Below, piece by piece: positions 25,355 to 34,115 of a stretch of DNA of 64,000 nucleotides. Origin of the DNA: Streptomyces sp. NBC_01197 (GTDB lineage Bacteria; Actinomycetota; Actinomycetes; Streptomycetales; Streptomycetaceae); NCBI RefSeq assembly GCF_036010505.1, contig NZ_CP108569.1, positions 4,568,001 to 4,632,000 of the forward strand, read 5' to 3'. The position numbers and the translations under genes are program-made. The number at the start of each line of letters is the position of its first letter. Position 1 is the stretch's first letter. The notes under the pieces are model-generated. The model did no database searches. It worked only from the letters and a program-made list of their open reading frames with translations, and was not told where the DNA came from.

Positions 25355-27268
25355 ATGACGCAGCCGCCACAGCCACCCCAGCCGCCACAGCCCCCCAACG
25401 GGCCCCCGCAGGGAGGGTACGGCGCACCCAAGGATTCCCCGGCGGGCGGATACGGTGCCCCGACGCCGCCCGCCCACACCCCGCCCGCCAACACCCCGCC
25501 GGTCCCGCCGCAGATGCCGCCCCAGGCTCCGCAGACCCCGCCGGCACCGCAGTCCCCGCCGGCACCGCAGTCCCCGCCCCCCGCGGGTCCGCCGCAGGCC
25601 GGGGCCCAGCAGGGCCCGGTGTACGGCTACCCGAACCCGCAGCAGCAGCCGGGTCAGCCCGGCTACGGCTATCCGCAGCAGCAGCCCGGCGGCCCCGCGT
25701 ACGGCTTCCCGCCGCAACACCAGCCCGGCTTTCCGCAGCAGCAGCCCGGCGTACCGGCGCAGCAGCAGTACACGACGCAGCCCATGCAGCCGCCGCGCGG
25801 CAGCCTGGGAGGCGGCTCCGGTGGCGGGAAGTTCGGTATCGACGCGAAGATCATCACCTCCGCGGTCGTCGCGATCGTGCTCATCGTCGGCGCGGGCTTC
25901 GTCTACTCGTCCAGCAAGGGCGACAAGGAGCCCAACGTGTCGAGCGCGGGCCCGACGGGCGGCGGCGACAAGACAGGTGGGGACACCGCCAAGGGAGGCG
26001 GCGGCAAGGAGAAGGTGCCCGCCGACACCAACTCCAAGGTGCTCTTCCAGATGCCGGCCCCGAAGGTCGGCGACGTCACCGGCGTCAACGGCTCCTGGGC
26101 CACCGACAAGTTGTACGTGAAGTCCGGCGTCAACGCGGTCTACGGCTACGACGCGGTCACGGGGTCCCAGGTCTGGAAGCTTCCGCTGCCGGGCCCGCTC
26201 TGCGCCGCGACGAGCCACGTCAGCAAGGACGACAAGACGGCCATCGCCTTCCAGCCGAAGGTGCCGACGAAGGCCAAGCAGTTCTGGGGCTGCTCGGAGG
26301 TCGCCGCGCTCGACCTCGACAAGGGCAAGCTCCTCTGGCAGAAGTCGTACAAGGACGGCGACGGCAAGGTCAGCGTCGACGAGGTCACCCTCGGCGGCGA
26401 CACCGTCGCCACAGGCAGCACCAACGGCGGCGCCGCCTGGGGCCTGGAGAAGGGCGAGGTGCGCTGGCTGCCCAAGGTCAGCACCGACCAGTGTGAGGAC
26501 GCCGGATACGGCGGCGGCGCCACCACCCTGGTCGCCGTCCGCAAGTGCGGCGACTACGACAGCCCGCAGGTCAGCGTTCAGAACCTGAACCCGAAGACAG
26601 GCGCGCCGATCTCCTCGTACAAGATGCCGTCGGGTGTCCAGTACGCCCACATCGTCTCCACCGACCCGCTGGTCGTGGCCGCCGACGTCGGTGACACGGC
26701 GGGCGACGGCAGCGGCATCTCGGACTACTTCTCCGTCGACGCCAAGACCGGCAAGCTGCGCGCCCGGATCCCGGCCAACGCGGACAAGTACGGCGGCAAG
26801 TGCGACAGCACCACGGTCGAGCAGTGCAACGACCTGGTGGTGGGCGACGACCGGCTGTACGTCCCGACGGAGCAGCACGACGGCGTCGGCGGCGCGATCG
26901 GCCAGACCAACGAGATCGTCGCGTTCGACCTGGCCACCGGCAAGGCGGTCCCGGGCCGTGCCGACGCGGGTGCGGGCTACTCGGCCTACCCCGTACGGAT
27001 GGACGGCTCCAACGTCATCGCGTACAAGACGGGCCCGTACAACAAGGGCGGCCAGGTCGTCTCGATCGACGGCTCCACCCTCAAGCAGACCCTGCTGCTG
27101 AACAACCCGGGCCAGGAGGCGGTCCGCGGCGCCGAGTCCAGCTTCCTGGCGGACAGCGCCGAGATCCGGTTCACCGACGGCCGGCTCTATCTGGCCGACG
27201 ACACCATCAGCGACTACACGTCGGACTCGGAGAAGCACTACCTGGCTATCGCGTTCGGCCCGGGCTGA
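25355..27268 (+). CDS. PQQ-type beta-propeller membrane-anchored protein, copy 2
   Basis: 637 residues with the same plan as its upstream neighbour: Pro/Gln-rich N-terminus (repeats of PAPQSPP and YPQQQPG), one membrane helix (ITSAVVAIVLIVGAGFVYSS), a Gly/Lys-rich linker and an extracellular propeller (YDAVTGSQVWKLPLPG, DLDKGKLLWQKSY, DLATGKAVPG). Both share the unusual strand RMDGSNVIAYK or RMDGSNLIAYK near the C-terminus, so they arose by tandem duplication. Start ATG lies 43 bp after the first gene's stop, so they are one operon. Confidence 0.8.
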   Translation: MTQPPQPPQPPQPPNGPPQGGYGAPKDSPAGGYGAPTPPAHTPPANTPPVPPQMPPQAPQTPPAPQSPPAPQSPPPAGPPQAGAQQGPVYGYPNPQQQPGQPGYGYPQQQPGGPAYGFPPQHQPGFPQQQPGVPAQQQYTTQPMQPPRGSLGGGSGGGKFGIDAKIITSAVVAIVLIVGAGFVYSSSKGDKEPNVSSAGPTGGGDKTGGDTAKGGGGKEKVPADTNSKVLFQMPAPKVGDVTGVNGSWATDKLYVKSGVNAVYGYDAVTGSQVWKLPLPGPLCAATSHVSKDDKTAIAFQPKVPTKAKQFWGCSEVAALDLDKGKLLWQKSYKDGDGKVSVDEVTLGGDTVATGSTNGGAAWGLEKGEVRWLPKVSTDQCEDAGYGGGATTLVAVRKCGDYDSPQVSVQNLNPKTGAPISSYKMPSGVQYAHIVSTDPLVVAADVGDTAGDGSGISDYFSVDAKTGKLRARIPANADKYGGKCDSTTVEQCNDLVVGDDRLYVPTEQHDGVGGAIGQTNEIVAFDLATGKAVPGRADAGAGYSAYPVRMDGSNVIAYKTGPYNKGGQVVSIDGSTLKQTLLLNNPGQEAVRGAESSFLADSAEIRFTDGRLYLADDTISDYTSDSEKHYLAIAFGPG

Positions 27269-27287
27269 CCGAGGCCGCCCGGGGCCT

Positions 27288-27350
27288 GTCCCGGACACCC
27301 GATGGGGGCGCACCCGCCGATGGGGGCGCCCCCATCGGCGTGCCCGGGAC
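27288..27350 (+). terminator. Large terminator hairpin after PQQ genes
   Basis: The core is a perfect 26-bp palindrome (CGCCGATGGGGGC/GCCCCCATCGGCG, 27315-27340) within outer arms GTCCCGG (27288) and CCGGGAC (27344). An extra direct copy of CCGATGGGGGCGC precedes the core, allowing alternative pairing. Confidence 0.75.
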
Positions 27351-27483
27351 GCCTTGCGGCGGTAGCTGGGCCTCGCACTATGCCCGTCCGGGGCGCGCAT
27401 CACCGGACAAGCGTGTAACTTGCCGGGGCAGGAAAGCCGGGCCCGGGAGCGCTCCCGGCTCGGGGGAACAGGGGGACTGCTCC

Positions 27484-28209
27484 ATGGGCGTGCGGCTCAT
27501 GGTGGTCGATGACCACCGACTGCTCGCCGAGGCGCTCGCCTCGGCGCTGAGACTCCGCGGGCACCGGGTGCTCGCAGCGGCCGCGCCCACCGGGGGCGCG
27601 GCCGACCTCGTGGTGAGCCGGGCGCCCGACGTCTGCCTGTTCGGGACGGCCACGCCCGCCGAGCCCGGGGTCTTCGACCCGGTCGCGCGGATCAGGAAGG
27701 AACGGCCGCAGGTGGCCGTGGTGGTGCTGGGCCCGGTGCCCAACTCACCCGGTGTCGCCGCCGCGTTCGCCGCGGGCGCCTGCGGTTACGTACGTCACGA
27801 CGAGCGCATCGAGGGCGTCGAGCGGGCCATGGCGCAGGCCTGCGCGGGGGAGACCGCGGTCGCGCCGCAGCTGCTGCAGGCCGTCTTCACGGAACTGCTC
27901 AACCCCGTGGCGCAGCCCGACGACGAGGGGCAGCGGCTGCTGGCTCTGCTCACCCCGCGCGAAGCCGAGGTGCTGGCCCGGGTCGCGGAGGGCGAGGACA
28001 CCCGGCTGATCGCCGCCGGGATGCGGATCGCGCCGAGCACCGCCCGTACGCATGTGCAGCGGGTCCTGGTGAAACTAGGCGTCGGCTCCCGGCTTGAGGC
28101 CGCCGCGCTCGCGGCGCGCACCGGGCTGCTCGACCACGTGGTGGTGCGTTCGCGGCCGGCCGGCCCCGGAGGGCCGGAGAAGCCGGAGGGGCCGGACTCA
28201 CGGGAGTGA
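27484..28209 (+). CDS. NarL/LuxR-type regulator with degenerate receiver domain
   Basis: 241 residues. Receiver-like N-terminus begins MVVDDHRLLAEALASALR. The place of the phosphate-accepting Asp reads APDVCLFGTATP (Gly54), the usual Thr/Ser is a Gly (VVVLGP), and the conserved Lys is His (GYVRHD). It thus seems unable to be phosphorylated. The C-terminal LuxR helix-turn-helix is intact (LLTPREAEVLARVAEGEDTR, then ARTHVQRVLVKLGVGSR). No kinase gene is adjacent. ATG 27484 with GGGGGAACAGGGGGA upstream. Probably regulated by ligand, protein contact or level. Confidence 0.85.
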   Translation: MGVRLMVVDDHRLLAEALASALRLRGHRVLAAAAPTGGAADLVVSRAPDVCLFGTATPAEPGVFDPVARIRKERPQVAVVVLGPVPNSPGVAAAFAAGACGYVRHDERIEGVERAMAQACAGETAVAPQLLQAVFTELLNPVAQPDDEGQRLLALLTPREAEVLARVAEGEDTRLIAAGMRIAPSTARTHVQRVLVKLGVGSRLEAAALAARTGLLDHVVVRSRPAGPGGPEKPEGPDSRE

Positions 28210-28222
28210 AGTCCGGCCCCTC
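28186..28222. terminator. Terminator overlapping the regulator stop codon
   Basis: GAGGGGCCGGACT and AGTCCGGCCCCTC, a perfect 13-bp stem with an 11-base loop that contains the stop codon. It can end transcription of the regulator gene. The remaining ~90 bp to the symporter-partner stop contain short repeats of GCTGACGG. Confidence 0.75.
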
Positions 28223-28311
28223 GGTCGGCCGATGCGGGATCTTCCGTAACGGCTGACGGCTGACAGCTGCCGGGTTACGGCGTACACCTGACGGCCTTTA
28301 CAGCTGACGGC

Positions 28312-28608
28312 TTACGGCGTCTTCTCATCGGCGGGTGTGACATCCGGCGTGGGCGGCGCCACCGGGCGCAGCCACAGCCAGACCAGGAAGAACAGGCCGA
28401 GCGCGAGCATCGCGAGCCCGGTCCAGAGGTTGATGTTGACCCCCTGGGCCTTCTTCAGCTCCGCGTCGGACGCGGTGAATCCGGCGATGGTCACGATGAT
28501 CCCGTAGACCATGAACAGTCCGCCGATGATGCGCCGGATGTCGAAGAGGCGGGCCGCCGTCGCGGACTTCTTCTCCAGTTCGGAGACTTCGTTCTGCAGT
28601 TCAGACAT
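28312..28608 (-). CDS. Small membrane partner of the sodium/solute symporter
   Basis: 98 residues. An N-terminal amphipathic coiled-coil-like stretch (ELQNEVSELEKKSATAARL) precedes two membrane helices (IIGGLFMVYGIIVTIAGF and LWTGLAMLALGLFFLVWLW) and a Pro/Thr-rich tail. Its start lies 15 bases after the symporter stop, in the same operon. Size and position resemble small accessory subunits of SSS transporters. Exact function unknown. Confidence 0.7.
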   Translation of the reverse strand: MSELQNEVSELEKKSATAARLFDIRRIIGGLFMVYGIIVTIAGFTASDAELKKAQGVNINLWTGLAMLALGLFFLVWLWLRPVAPPTPDVTPADEKTP

Positions 28609-28622
28609 GGTGGTGCCTCCGA

Positions 28623-30293
28623 TCAGAGCGAGTAGGGCAGGTAGCAGAGGGCGGCGAGGACGATCGCGCCCCAGCCGAGCAGGGCCGGCTTGCGGTACCA
28701 CGCGTCGTCGCCTTCGGCCGGTACCTCCGGCGCGTCCGGCGACTCCGTCCCGTACACCAGGCCGGCCAGTTCCGCCACCGGCTTGGGCGCGGTGAAGAGC
28801 GTCACGAGCACCATGACGACCGCACCGGCGACGAAGCCGACGATCGCCGAGACGAAGTTGGCGCCCTGGTCGGTCGGGATGGCGATGATGCCCTGCTTGT
28901 AGATCCAGAAGTAGTTGATCATCGCGGCGCTGGTACCGGCGAGCAGACCCCACACACCGGACTTCATCGAGGCGCGCTTCCAGAACATCCCGATGATGAA
29001 GACCACGAACAGCGGGACGTTGAAGAAGGAGAAGAGCGTCTGGAGATAGCTCATGATGTTGGAGAAGCTGGCGGCGATGAAGGCCGTGCCGATGGAGGCC
29101 AGCACACCGACCGCGGTGATCATCCGTCCGAAGCGCAGGTAGTACGCGTCGGGCTTGTCCTTCTTCACGTACCGCGCCCAGATGTCCGTCGTGAAGACGG
29201 TGTTGAACGAGGAGACGTTGGCGGCCATACCGGCCATGAAGGCGGCCAGCAGACCGGTCACCGCGATACCGAGCACACCGTTGGGCAGCAGCTCCTGCAT
29301 CAGCAGCGGGATCGCGTCGTTGTACGTCAGGTCCGAGCCGGGCGTGCCGATCTTCGGGGCGATGACGGCGGCGACCAGGCCGGGGATCATCACGAGGAAG
29401 ACGATGAACATCTTCGGGAAGGCGGCGATCAGCGGTGTGCGCTGGGCGGCGGAGAGGTTCTTCGCGGACAGCGCGCGCTGCACCTCGGCGAAGTTGGTCG
29501 TCCAGTAGCCGAAGGAGAGCACGAAGCCCAGGCCCAGGATGATCGTCAGCCAGTTCGCGCCGAGCGGGTTCGCGTGGCCGATCGAGGTGCCGCCCCAGGC
29601 CGTCATGAAGTCATGGCCGTGGCTCTTGGTCAGGGTGTTGGAGAGGCCGTCCCAGCCGCCGACCCGCTTGAGGCCGAGGATGGTGAGCGGGATCAGCGCG
29701 GCGAGGATGACGAAGAACTGGAGCACTTCGTTGTAGATCGCCGACGAGAGTCCGCCGATGGTGATGTAGACGAGGACGAAGAGGCCGGCGACGACGATCG
29801 CGACCCACTGCGGCCAGCCCAGGAGCGCCTCCACGACGATCGACAGGGCGTAGAGGTTCACGCCCGCGATCAGGATCGCCGAGAAGGCGAAGAGTATGGA
29901 GCTCAGCAGGTGCGCCGACTTGTCGAAGCGGTGCAGCAGGAACTCCGGTACGGAGCGCACCTTCGACTTGTAGTAGAAGGGCATCATCACCAGGCCGAGG
30001 AAGACCATGGCGGGGATGGCGCCGATCCAGTACCAGTGGACGACGGCCACGCCGTACTGCGCGCCGGTCGCCGCCATGCCCAGGATCTCGGTCGCGCCGA
30101 GGTTCGCCGCGACGAAGGCCAGGCCGGTGACCCAGGCGGGCAGTGAACGGCCCGAGAGGAAGAAGTCCAGGCTCGTCTTCACGCTCGCTCTGGCGGCGAA
30201 TCCGATGCCCAGGACCACGATGAAGTAGATCGCCAGAATCGTGTAGTCGAGCCCGTTCGTGGGGAGCCGGAGTCCGGCAGCCAGGTATTGCAT
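28623..30293 (-). CDS. Sodium/solute symporter (SSS family), probably for galactose
   Basis: 556 residues with ~14 hydrophobic segments. Typical SSS parts: DYTILAIYFIVVLGIGFAAR, the unwound first helix region FFLSGRSLPAWVTGLAFVAA, NLGATEILGMAATGAQYG, and FMAGMAANVSSFNTVFTTDI with the Ser pair near the sodium site. Located divergently from galT. From memory the same arrangement exists in S. coelicolor, so galactose or a related sugar is the likely substrate by context. Confidence 0.88.
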   Translation of the reverse strand: MQYLAAGLRLPTNGLDYTILAIYFIVVLGIGFAARASVKTSLDFFLSGRSLPAWVTGLAFVAANLGATEILGMAATGAQYGVAVVHWYWIGAIPAMVFLGLVMMPFYYKSKVRSVPEFLLHRFDKSAHLLSSILFAFSAILIAGVNLYALSIVVEALLGWPQWVAIVVAGLFVLVYITIGGLSSAIYNEVLQFFVILAALIPLTILGLKRVGGWDGLSNTLTKSHGHDFMTAWGGTSIGHANPLGANWLTIILGLGFVLSFGYWTTNFAEVQRALSAKNLSAAQRTPLIAAFPKMFIVFLVMIPGLVAAVIAPKIGTPGSDLTYNDAIPLLMQELLPNGVLGIAVTGLLAAFMAGMAANVSSFNTVFTTDIWARYVKKDKPDAYYLRFGRMITAVGVLASIGTAFIAASFSNIMSYLQTLFSFFNVPLFVVFIIGMFWKRASMKSGVWGLLAGTSAAMINYFWIYKQGIIAIPTDQGANFVSAIVGFVAGAVVMVLVTLFTAPKPVAELAGLVYGTESPDAPEVPAEGDDAWYRKPALLGWGAIVLAALCYLPYSL

Positions 30294-30343
30294 GAGTACT
30301 CGCTTCGTTGCCAGAACTTTTCCGCTGCGGAACCTACGCCCAT

Positions 30344-30375
30344 GTGTTCAAAAAATGAACACTTCACTGGTGTTC
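30344..30375. promoter_or_regulatory. Inverted-repeat operator between symporter and galT
   Basis: GTGTTCA-AAAAA-TGAACAC (30344-30362) is a perfect 7-bp inverted repeat; a third half-site GTGTTC follows at 30370-30375. It lies 51 bases upstream of the symporter start and could control both directions. The regulator is not in this window. Confidence 0.6.
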
Positions 30376-30413
30376 TTTGTTTGATTGTGATCGGGCTGGT
30401 TGGTATGTCCTGA

Positions 30414-30427
30414 TGAAAGCGCTTGCT
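30414..30427. promoter_or_regulatory. LacI-like palindrome AAGCGCTT upstream of galT
   Basis: TGAAAGCGCTTGCT with central palindrome AAGCGCTT (30417-30424), the style of LacI-family sugar operators. A T-rich tract with TTGACT follows towards galT and is a plausible promoter. Confidence 0.4.
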
Positions 30428-30522
30428 CTTGCTTGCTCCCGCTCCATTGACTGTGCTGTTGAGTTGTGGTTTGTTGTGTGCGGTTCTGTTTGGGTAGGTA
30501 GCAGTGGGCGAGGAGCGCCAGA

Positions 30523-31608
30523 GTGAAGAAGACATCGACCCGTCTCGCCGACGGTCGTGAGCTGCTCTACTACGACGGCCGGGACGACGTGGTCCGCGAC
30601 GCCGTGGACCGGCGCCCGCTCGGCCCTGTCGCCACCGCGTCCGAGATCCGCACCGACCCGCTGCTCGGCGACGCGGTCGCGATCTCCTCGCACCGCCAGG
30701 AGCGCACCTACCACCCGCCGGCCGACGAGTGCCCGCTCTGCCCCTCCCGCGACGGACGGCTCAGCGAAATCCCGGACGCGGACTACGACGTCGCCGTCTT
30801 CGAGAACCGCTTCCCCTCACTCGCCGGTGACTCCGGCCGCTGTGAGGTCGTCTGCTTCACCTCCGACCACGACGCCTCCTTCGCCGATCTCACCCCCGAA
30901 CAGGCCGCCCTGGTCCTGGAGGCCTGGACCGACAGGACCGCGGAGCTGGCCGAACTCCCCGAAGTCAAGCAGGTGTTCTGCTTCGAGAACCGCGGCGCGG
31001 AGATCGGCGTGACCCTCGGCCACCCGCACGGCCAGATCTACGGTTACCCCTTCGTCACCCCGCGCACCGCGCTGATGCTGCGCTCGGCCGACGCGTTCCA
31101 GGAGAGCAGTGGCGGCCGGAACCTCTTCGACGAGACCGTCGCGCGCGAAGTGGCCGACGGCTCCCGGGTGGTGCTGGAGGGCGCGCACTGGGTCGCGTTC
31201 GTCCCGTACGCCGCGCACTGGCCGTACGAGGTGCACCTCTACCCGAAGCAGCGCGTACCCGACCTGCGCTTCCTCGGCGACGAAGCGCGCACAGAGTTTC
31301 CACAGATGTATCTGGAACTGTTGAGGCGCTTCGACCGGATCTTCGACGGGCCGGGCGGCCGGAAGGAAGGGGCGGGCGAGCCCCCGACGCCGTACATCTC
31401 CGCCATCCACCAGGCGCCCTTCGGTGAGCTGGATGGATACGGCATCAACCGGGACGAATTCGCCCTGCATCTTGAGCTTTTCACCATTCGCCGCACTTCG
31501 GGCAAGCTGAAGTTCCTCGCGGGTTCCGAGTCGGGCATGAACGTCTTCGTGAATGACGTGCCGCCGGAGACCGCGGCCGAGCGACTGCGAGAGGTAGCGA
31601 GCAAGTGA
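30523..31608 (+). CDS. galT: Galactose-1-phosphate uridylyltransferase
   Basis: 361 residues. HIT-superfamily enzyme of the Leloir pathway, exchanging UMP between UDP-glucose and galactose-1-phosphate. The active-site motif [12 protein letters not shown] holds the nucleophilic His. Two Cys near residue 66 (DECPLCPS) suggest a metal site, as in Gal[13 protein letters not shown] lies near the C-terminus. GTG start at 30523 follows GCGAGGAGCGCC. First gene of galTEK, with four-base overlaps to galE. Confidence 0.96.
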   Translation: MKKTSTRLADGRELLYYDGRDDVVRDAVDRRPLGPVATASEIRTDPLLGDAVAISSHRQERTYHPPADECPLCPSRDGRLSEIPDADYDVAVFENRFPSLAGDSGRCEVVCFTSDHDASFADLTPEQAALVLEAWTDRTAELAELPEVKQVFCFENRGAEIGVTLGHPHGQIYGYPFVTPRTALMLRSADAFQESSGGRNLFDETVAREVADGSRVVLEGAHWVAFVPYAAHWPYEVHLYPKQRVPDLRFLGDEARTEFPQMYLELLRRFDRIFDGPGGRKEGAGEPPTPYISAIHQAPFGELDGYGINRDEFALHLELFTIRRTSGKLKFLAGSESGMNVFVNDVPPETAAERLREVASK

Positions 31609-32612
31609 GCAAGAAGTATCTGGTCACCGGTGGCGCGGGATACGTCGGCAGTGTCGTGGCCGCCCACCTCCTGGAGGCCGGGCACGAGGTGACCGTGCTC
31701 GACGACCTCTCGACCGGCTTCCGGGTGTCCGTACCCGAGGGCGCCACGTTCATCGAGGGCCGCATCCAGGACGCCGCCCGGTGGCTCGACTCCTCGTACG
31801 ACGGGGTGCTGCACTTCGCCGCGTCCTCGCAGGTCGGCGAGTCGGTCGTCAACCCCGAGAAGTACTGGCTGAACAACGTCGGCGGCACCACCGCGCTGCT
31901 CGCCGCGATGCGGTTCGCCGGTGTCCGCACGCTGGTGTTCTCCTCCACCGCCGCGACCTACGGCGAGCCGGAGACCGTACCGATCAGGGAGAGCGCCCCC
32001 ACCGCGCCGACCAACCCGTACGGCGCCACCAAGCTCGCCGTCGACCACATGATCAGCGGCGAGTGCGCGGCGCACGGTCTGGCCGCGGCCAGCCTCCGGT
32101 ACTTCAACGTCGCGGGCGCCTACAAGACGTACGGCGAGCGCCACGACCCCGAGTCGCACCTCATCCCGCTGGTCCTCCAGGTCGCCCAGGGCCGCCGCGA
32201 CGCCATCTCGGTGTACGGCGACGACTACCCCACCCCGGACGGCACCTGCGTACGCGACTACATCCATGTCGCCGACCTGGCGGAGGCGCACCTGCTCGCC
32301 CTGGACGCGGCGGCCTCCGGCGAGCACCTGATCTGCAACCTCGGCAACGGCAGCGGGTTCTCGGTCCGTGAGGTCATCGAGACCGTACGCAAGGTGACGG
32401 GGCACCCCGTCCCGGAGCGGGCCGCGGGCCGCCGCGCGGGCGACCCGGCCACGCTCGTGGCCTCGGCCGACACCGCACGCGAGCGGCTCGGCTGGGCCCC
32501 CTCGCGCTCCGATCTGGCCGGGATCGTCTCCGACGCCTGGGCCTTCGCGCAGAACGCCCGCACATCCGACCGGACAGAGTCGTCCGTACACAGGGGAGTT
32601 ACTGAGGAATGA
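31605..32612 (+). CDS. galE: UDP-glucose 4-epimerase
   Basis: 335 residues. Extended short-chain dehydrogenase with the NAD motif [20 protein letters not shown], the catalytic YGATKLAVD (Tyr-x3-Lys), [11 protein letters not shown] before it, and [12 protein letters not shown]. Interconverts UDP-galactose and UDP-glucose. Start GTG overlaps galT and its stop overlaps galK, so translation is coupled. Confidence 0.95.
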   Translation: MSKKYLVTGGAGYVGSVVAAHLLEAGHEVTVLDDLSTGFRVSVPEGATFIEGRIQDAARWLDSSYDGVLHFAASSQVGESVVNPEKYWLNNVGGTTALLAAMRFAGVRTLVFSSTAATYGEPETVPIRESAPTAPTNPYGATKLAVDHMISGECAAHGLAAASLRYFNVAGAYKTYGERHDPESHLIPLVLQVAQGRRDAISVYGDDYPTPDGTCVRDYIHVADLAEAHLLALDAAASGEHLICNLGNGSGFSVREVIETVRKVTGHPVPERAAGRRAGDPATLVASADTARERLGWAPSRSDLAGIVSDAWAFAQNARTSDRTESSVHRGVTEE

Positions 32613-33775
32613 GTTTCGAGGAGCTGTACGGCCGTGCCCCCGAGGGCACCTGGGCCGCCCCCGGCCGCGTCAACCTCATCGGTGAGTACACCGACTTCAA
32701 CGACGGCTTCGTCATGCCGCTCGCCCTGCCGCACACCGCCGTCGCGCAGGTCTCCCGGCGCACCGACGGCGTACTGCGGCTGTATTCGGCGGACATCGAG
32801 GGCGGCATCGTGCAGCTCCGCACCGATGAACTCGAACCGCTCACCAACACCAGCTGGGCCGCCTACCCGGCGGGCGTCGTCTGGGCGCTGCGCGAGGCGG
32901 GCCACCCGGTCACGGGCGCCGACATCCACCTCAGCTCCACGGTCCCCACCGGCGCCGGGCTCTCCTCGTCCGCCGCCCTGGAGGTCGTCACCGCGCTCGC
33001 CCTCAACGACCTGTACGAACTGGGGCTGGACTGCAACCAGTTGGCGCTGATCGCGCAGCGCGCCGAGAACGCCTTCGTCGGGGTGCCGTGCGGCGTCATG
33101 GACCAGACGGCGTCGGCCTGCTGCGCCGAGGGCCACGCGCTGCACCTCGACTGCCGGGACCACTCGATACGGCAGGTCCCCTTCGACCTGGCCGCGCAGG
33201 GGCTGCGGCTGCTCGTCGTGGACACCAGGGTCAAGCACGCCCTCGGTGACGGCGCGTACGCCGAACGGCGCGCGGGCTGCGAGGAGGGCGCCCGGATCCT
33301 GGGCGTCCCGGCGCTGCGCGACGTGCCGTACGCGCAGCTGCCCGAAGCGCTCGCGAAGCTCTCCGAGCCCTCCGAGCCCTCCGGCGCCTCCGGCCTCTTG
33401 GACCCGAAGGTGCGCGGTTACGTCCGCCATGTCGTCTCGGACAACCACCGGGTGGCGCGGACGGTCGCGCTGCTCGACGCGGGCGACGTACGCGGAGTCG
33501 GGCCGATCCTCACCGACGGCCACGCCTCGCTCCGCGACGACCTGCTGGTCTCCTGCGACGAGCTGGACCTGGTGGTGGCGTCGGCGAACGCGGGCGGCGC
33601 GCTGGGCGCGCGGATGACCGGCGGCGGGTTCGGCGGTTCGGCGATCGTGCTGGTCGAGGAGGTGCACGCGGAGGCGGTGGCCAAGGCGGTGACGGAGGCG
33701 TTCGCCGAGGCCGGGTACACCGCGCCGCGGATCTTCACCGCCACGGCATCGGCGGGGGCGCGCCGGCTGTCCTGA
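32609..33775 (+). CDS. galK: Galactokinase
   Basis: 388 residues. GHMP kinase with the galactokinase signature [19 protein letters not shown], the ATP loop [34 protein letters not shown] (catalytic Asp region) and the C-terminal [17 protein letters not shown]. Phosphorylates galactose at C1. An acidic repeat [14 protein letters not shown] lies near residue 255. Last gene of the operon. Confidence 0.96.
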   Translation: MSFEELYGRAPEGTWAAPGRVNLIGEYTDFNDGFVMPLALPHTAVAQVSRRTDGVLRLYSADIEGGIVQLRTDELEPLTNTSWAAYPAGVVWALREAGHPVTGADIHLSSTVPTGAGLSSSAALEVVTALALNDLYELGLDCNQLALIAQRAENAFVGVPCGVMDQTASACCAEGHALHLDCRDHSIRQVPFDLAAQGLRLLVVDTRVKHALGDGAYAERRAGCEEGARILGVPALRDVPYAQLPEALAKLSEPSEPSGASGLLDPKVRGYVRHVVSDNHRVARTVALLDAGDVRGVGPILTDGHASLRDDLLVSCDELDLVVASANAGGALGARMTGGGFGGSAIVLVEEVHAEAVAKAVTEAFAEAGYTAPRIFTATASAGARRLS

Positions 33776-34115
33776 GGTACCTGTTGAGCTGAGAAGCCGT
33801 ATTCCTCCCGGTCCACGTCAACGGCGGCGCCTTCACCACGGGCCGAATGCCGGCCGGCCCGGCAACCCCACCCAGATGCGGGCCGCGCCCCCCGGTGCAA
33901 TGGTGGAGTGAGACCGGAAGCGCGGATGACGGGGGAATCTCAAGGCCGGGACGGCACGCGTCGCCGTGCGCCATCGACGACGCCGCCGCGGGCTCCGGTC
34001 TCGCCGCACCGTAACGGGGCACGCACCCCGCGCACCGGTTTTCGCCGCTGCGCGGGGACACAAGCCGACCCTCCCTCTTCCATCCCGATGCCGCACATAG
34101 GTGCGAGGAGGAGCT
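33776..34115. other. Gap between galK and the giant-protein operon
   Basis: 340 bp without a convincing gene. No strong terminator stem is visible. It should contain the promoter of the three-gene accessory operon, but no clear -35/-10 pair could be chosen. Border between conserved core and accessory insert B. Confidence 0.4.

Noticed and set aside
23485..25900. Pro/Gln codon repeats at the start of both PQQ genes as a CRISPR or satellite array
   Set aside because: The repeats are irregular and stay in frame; they simply encode low-complexity protein tails.
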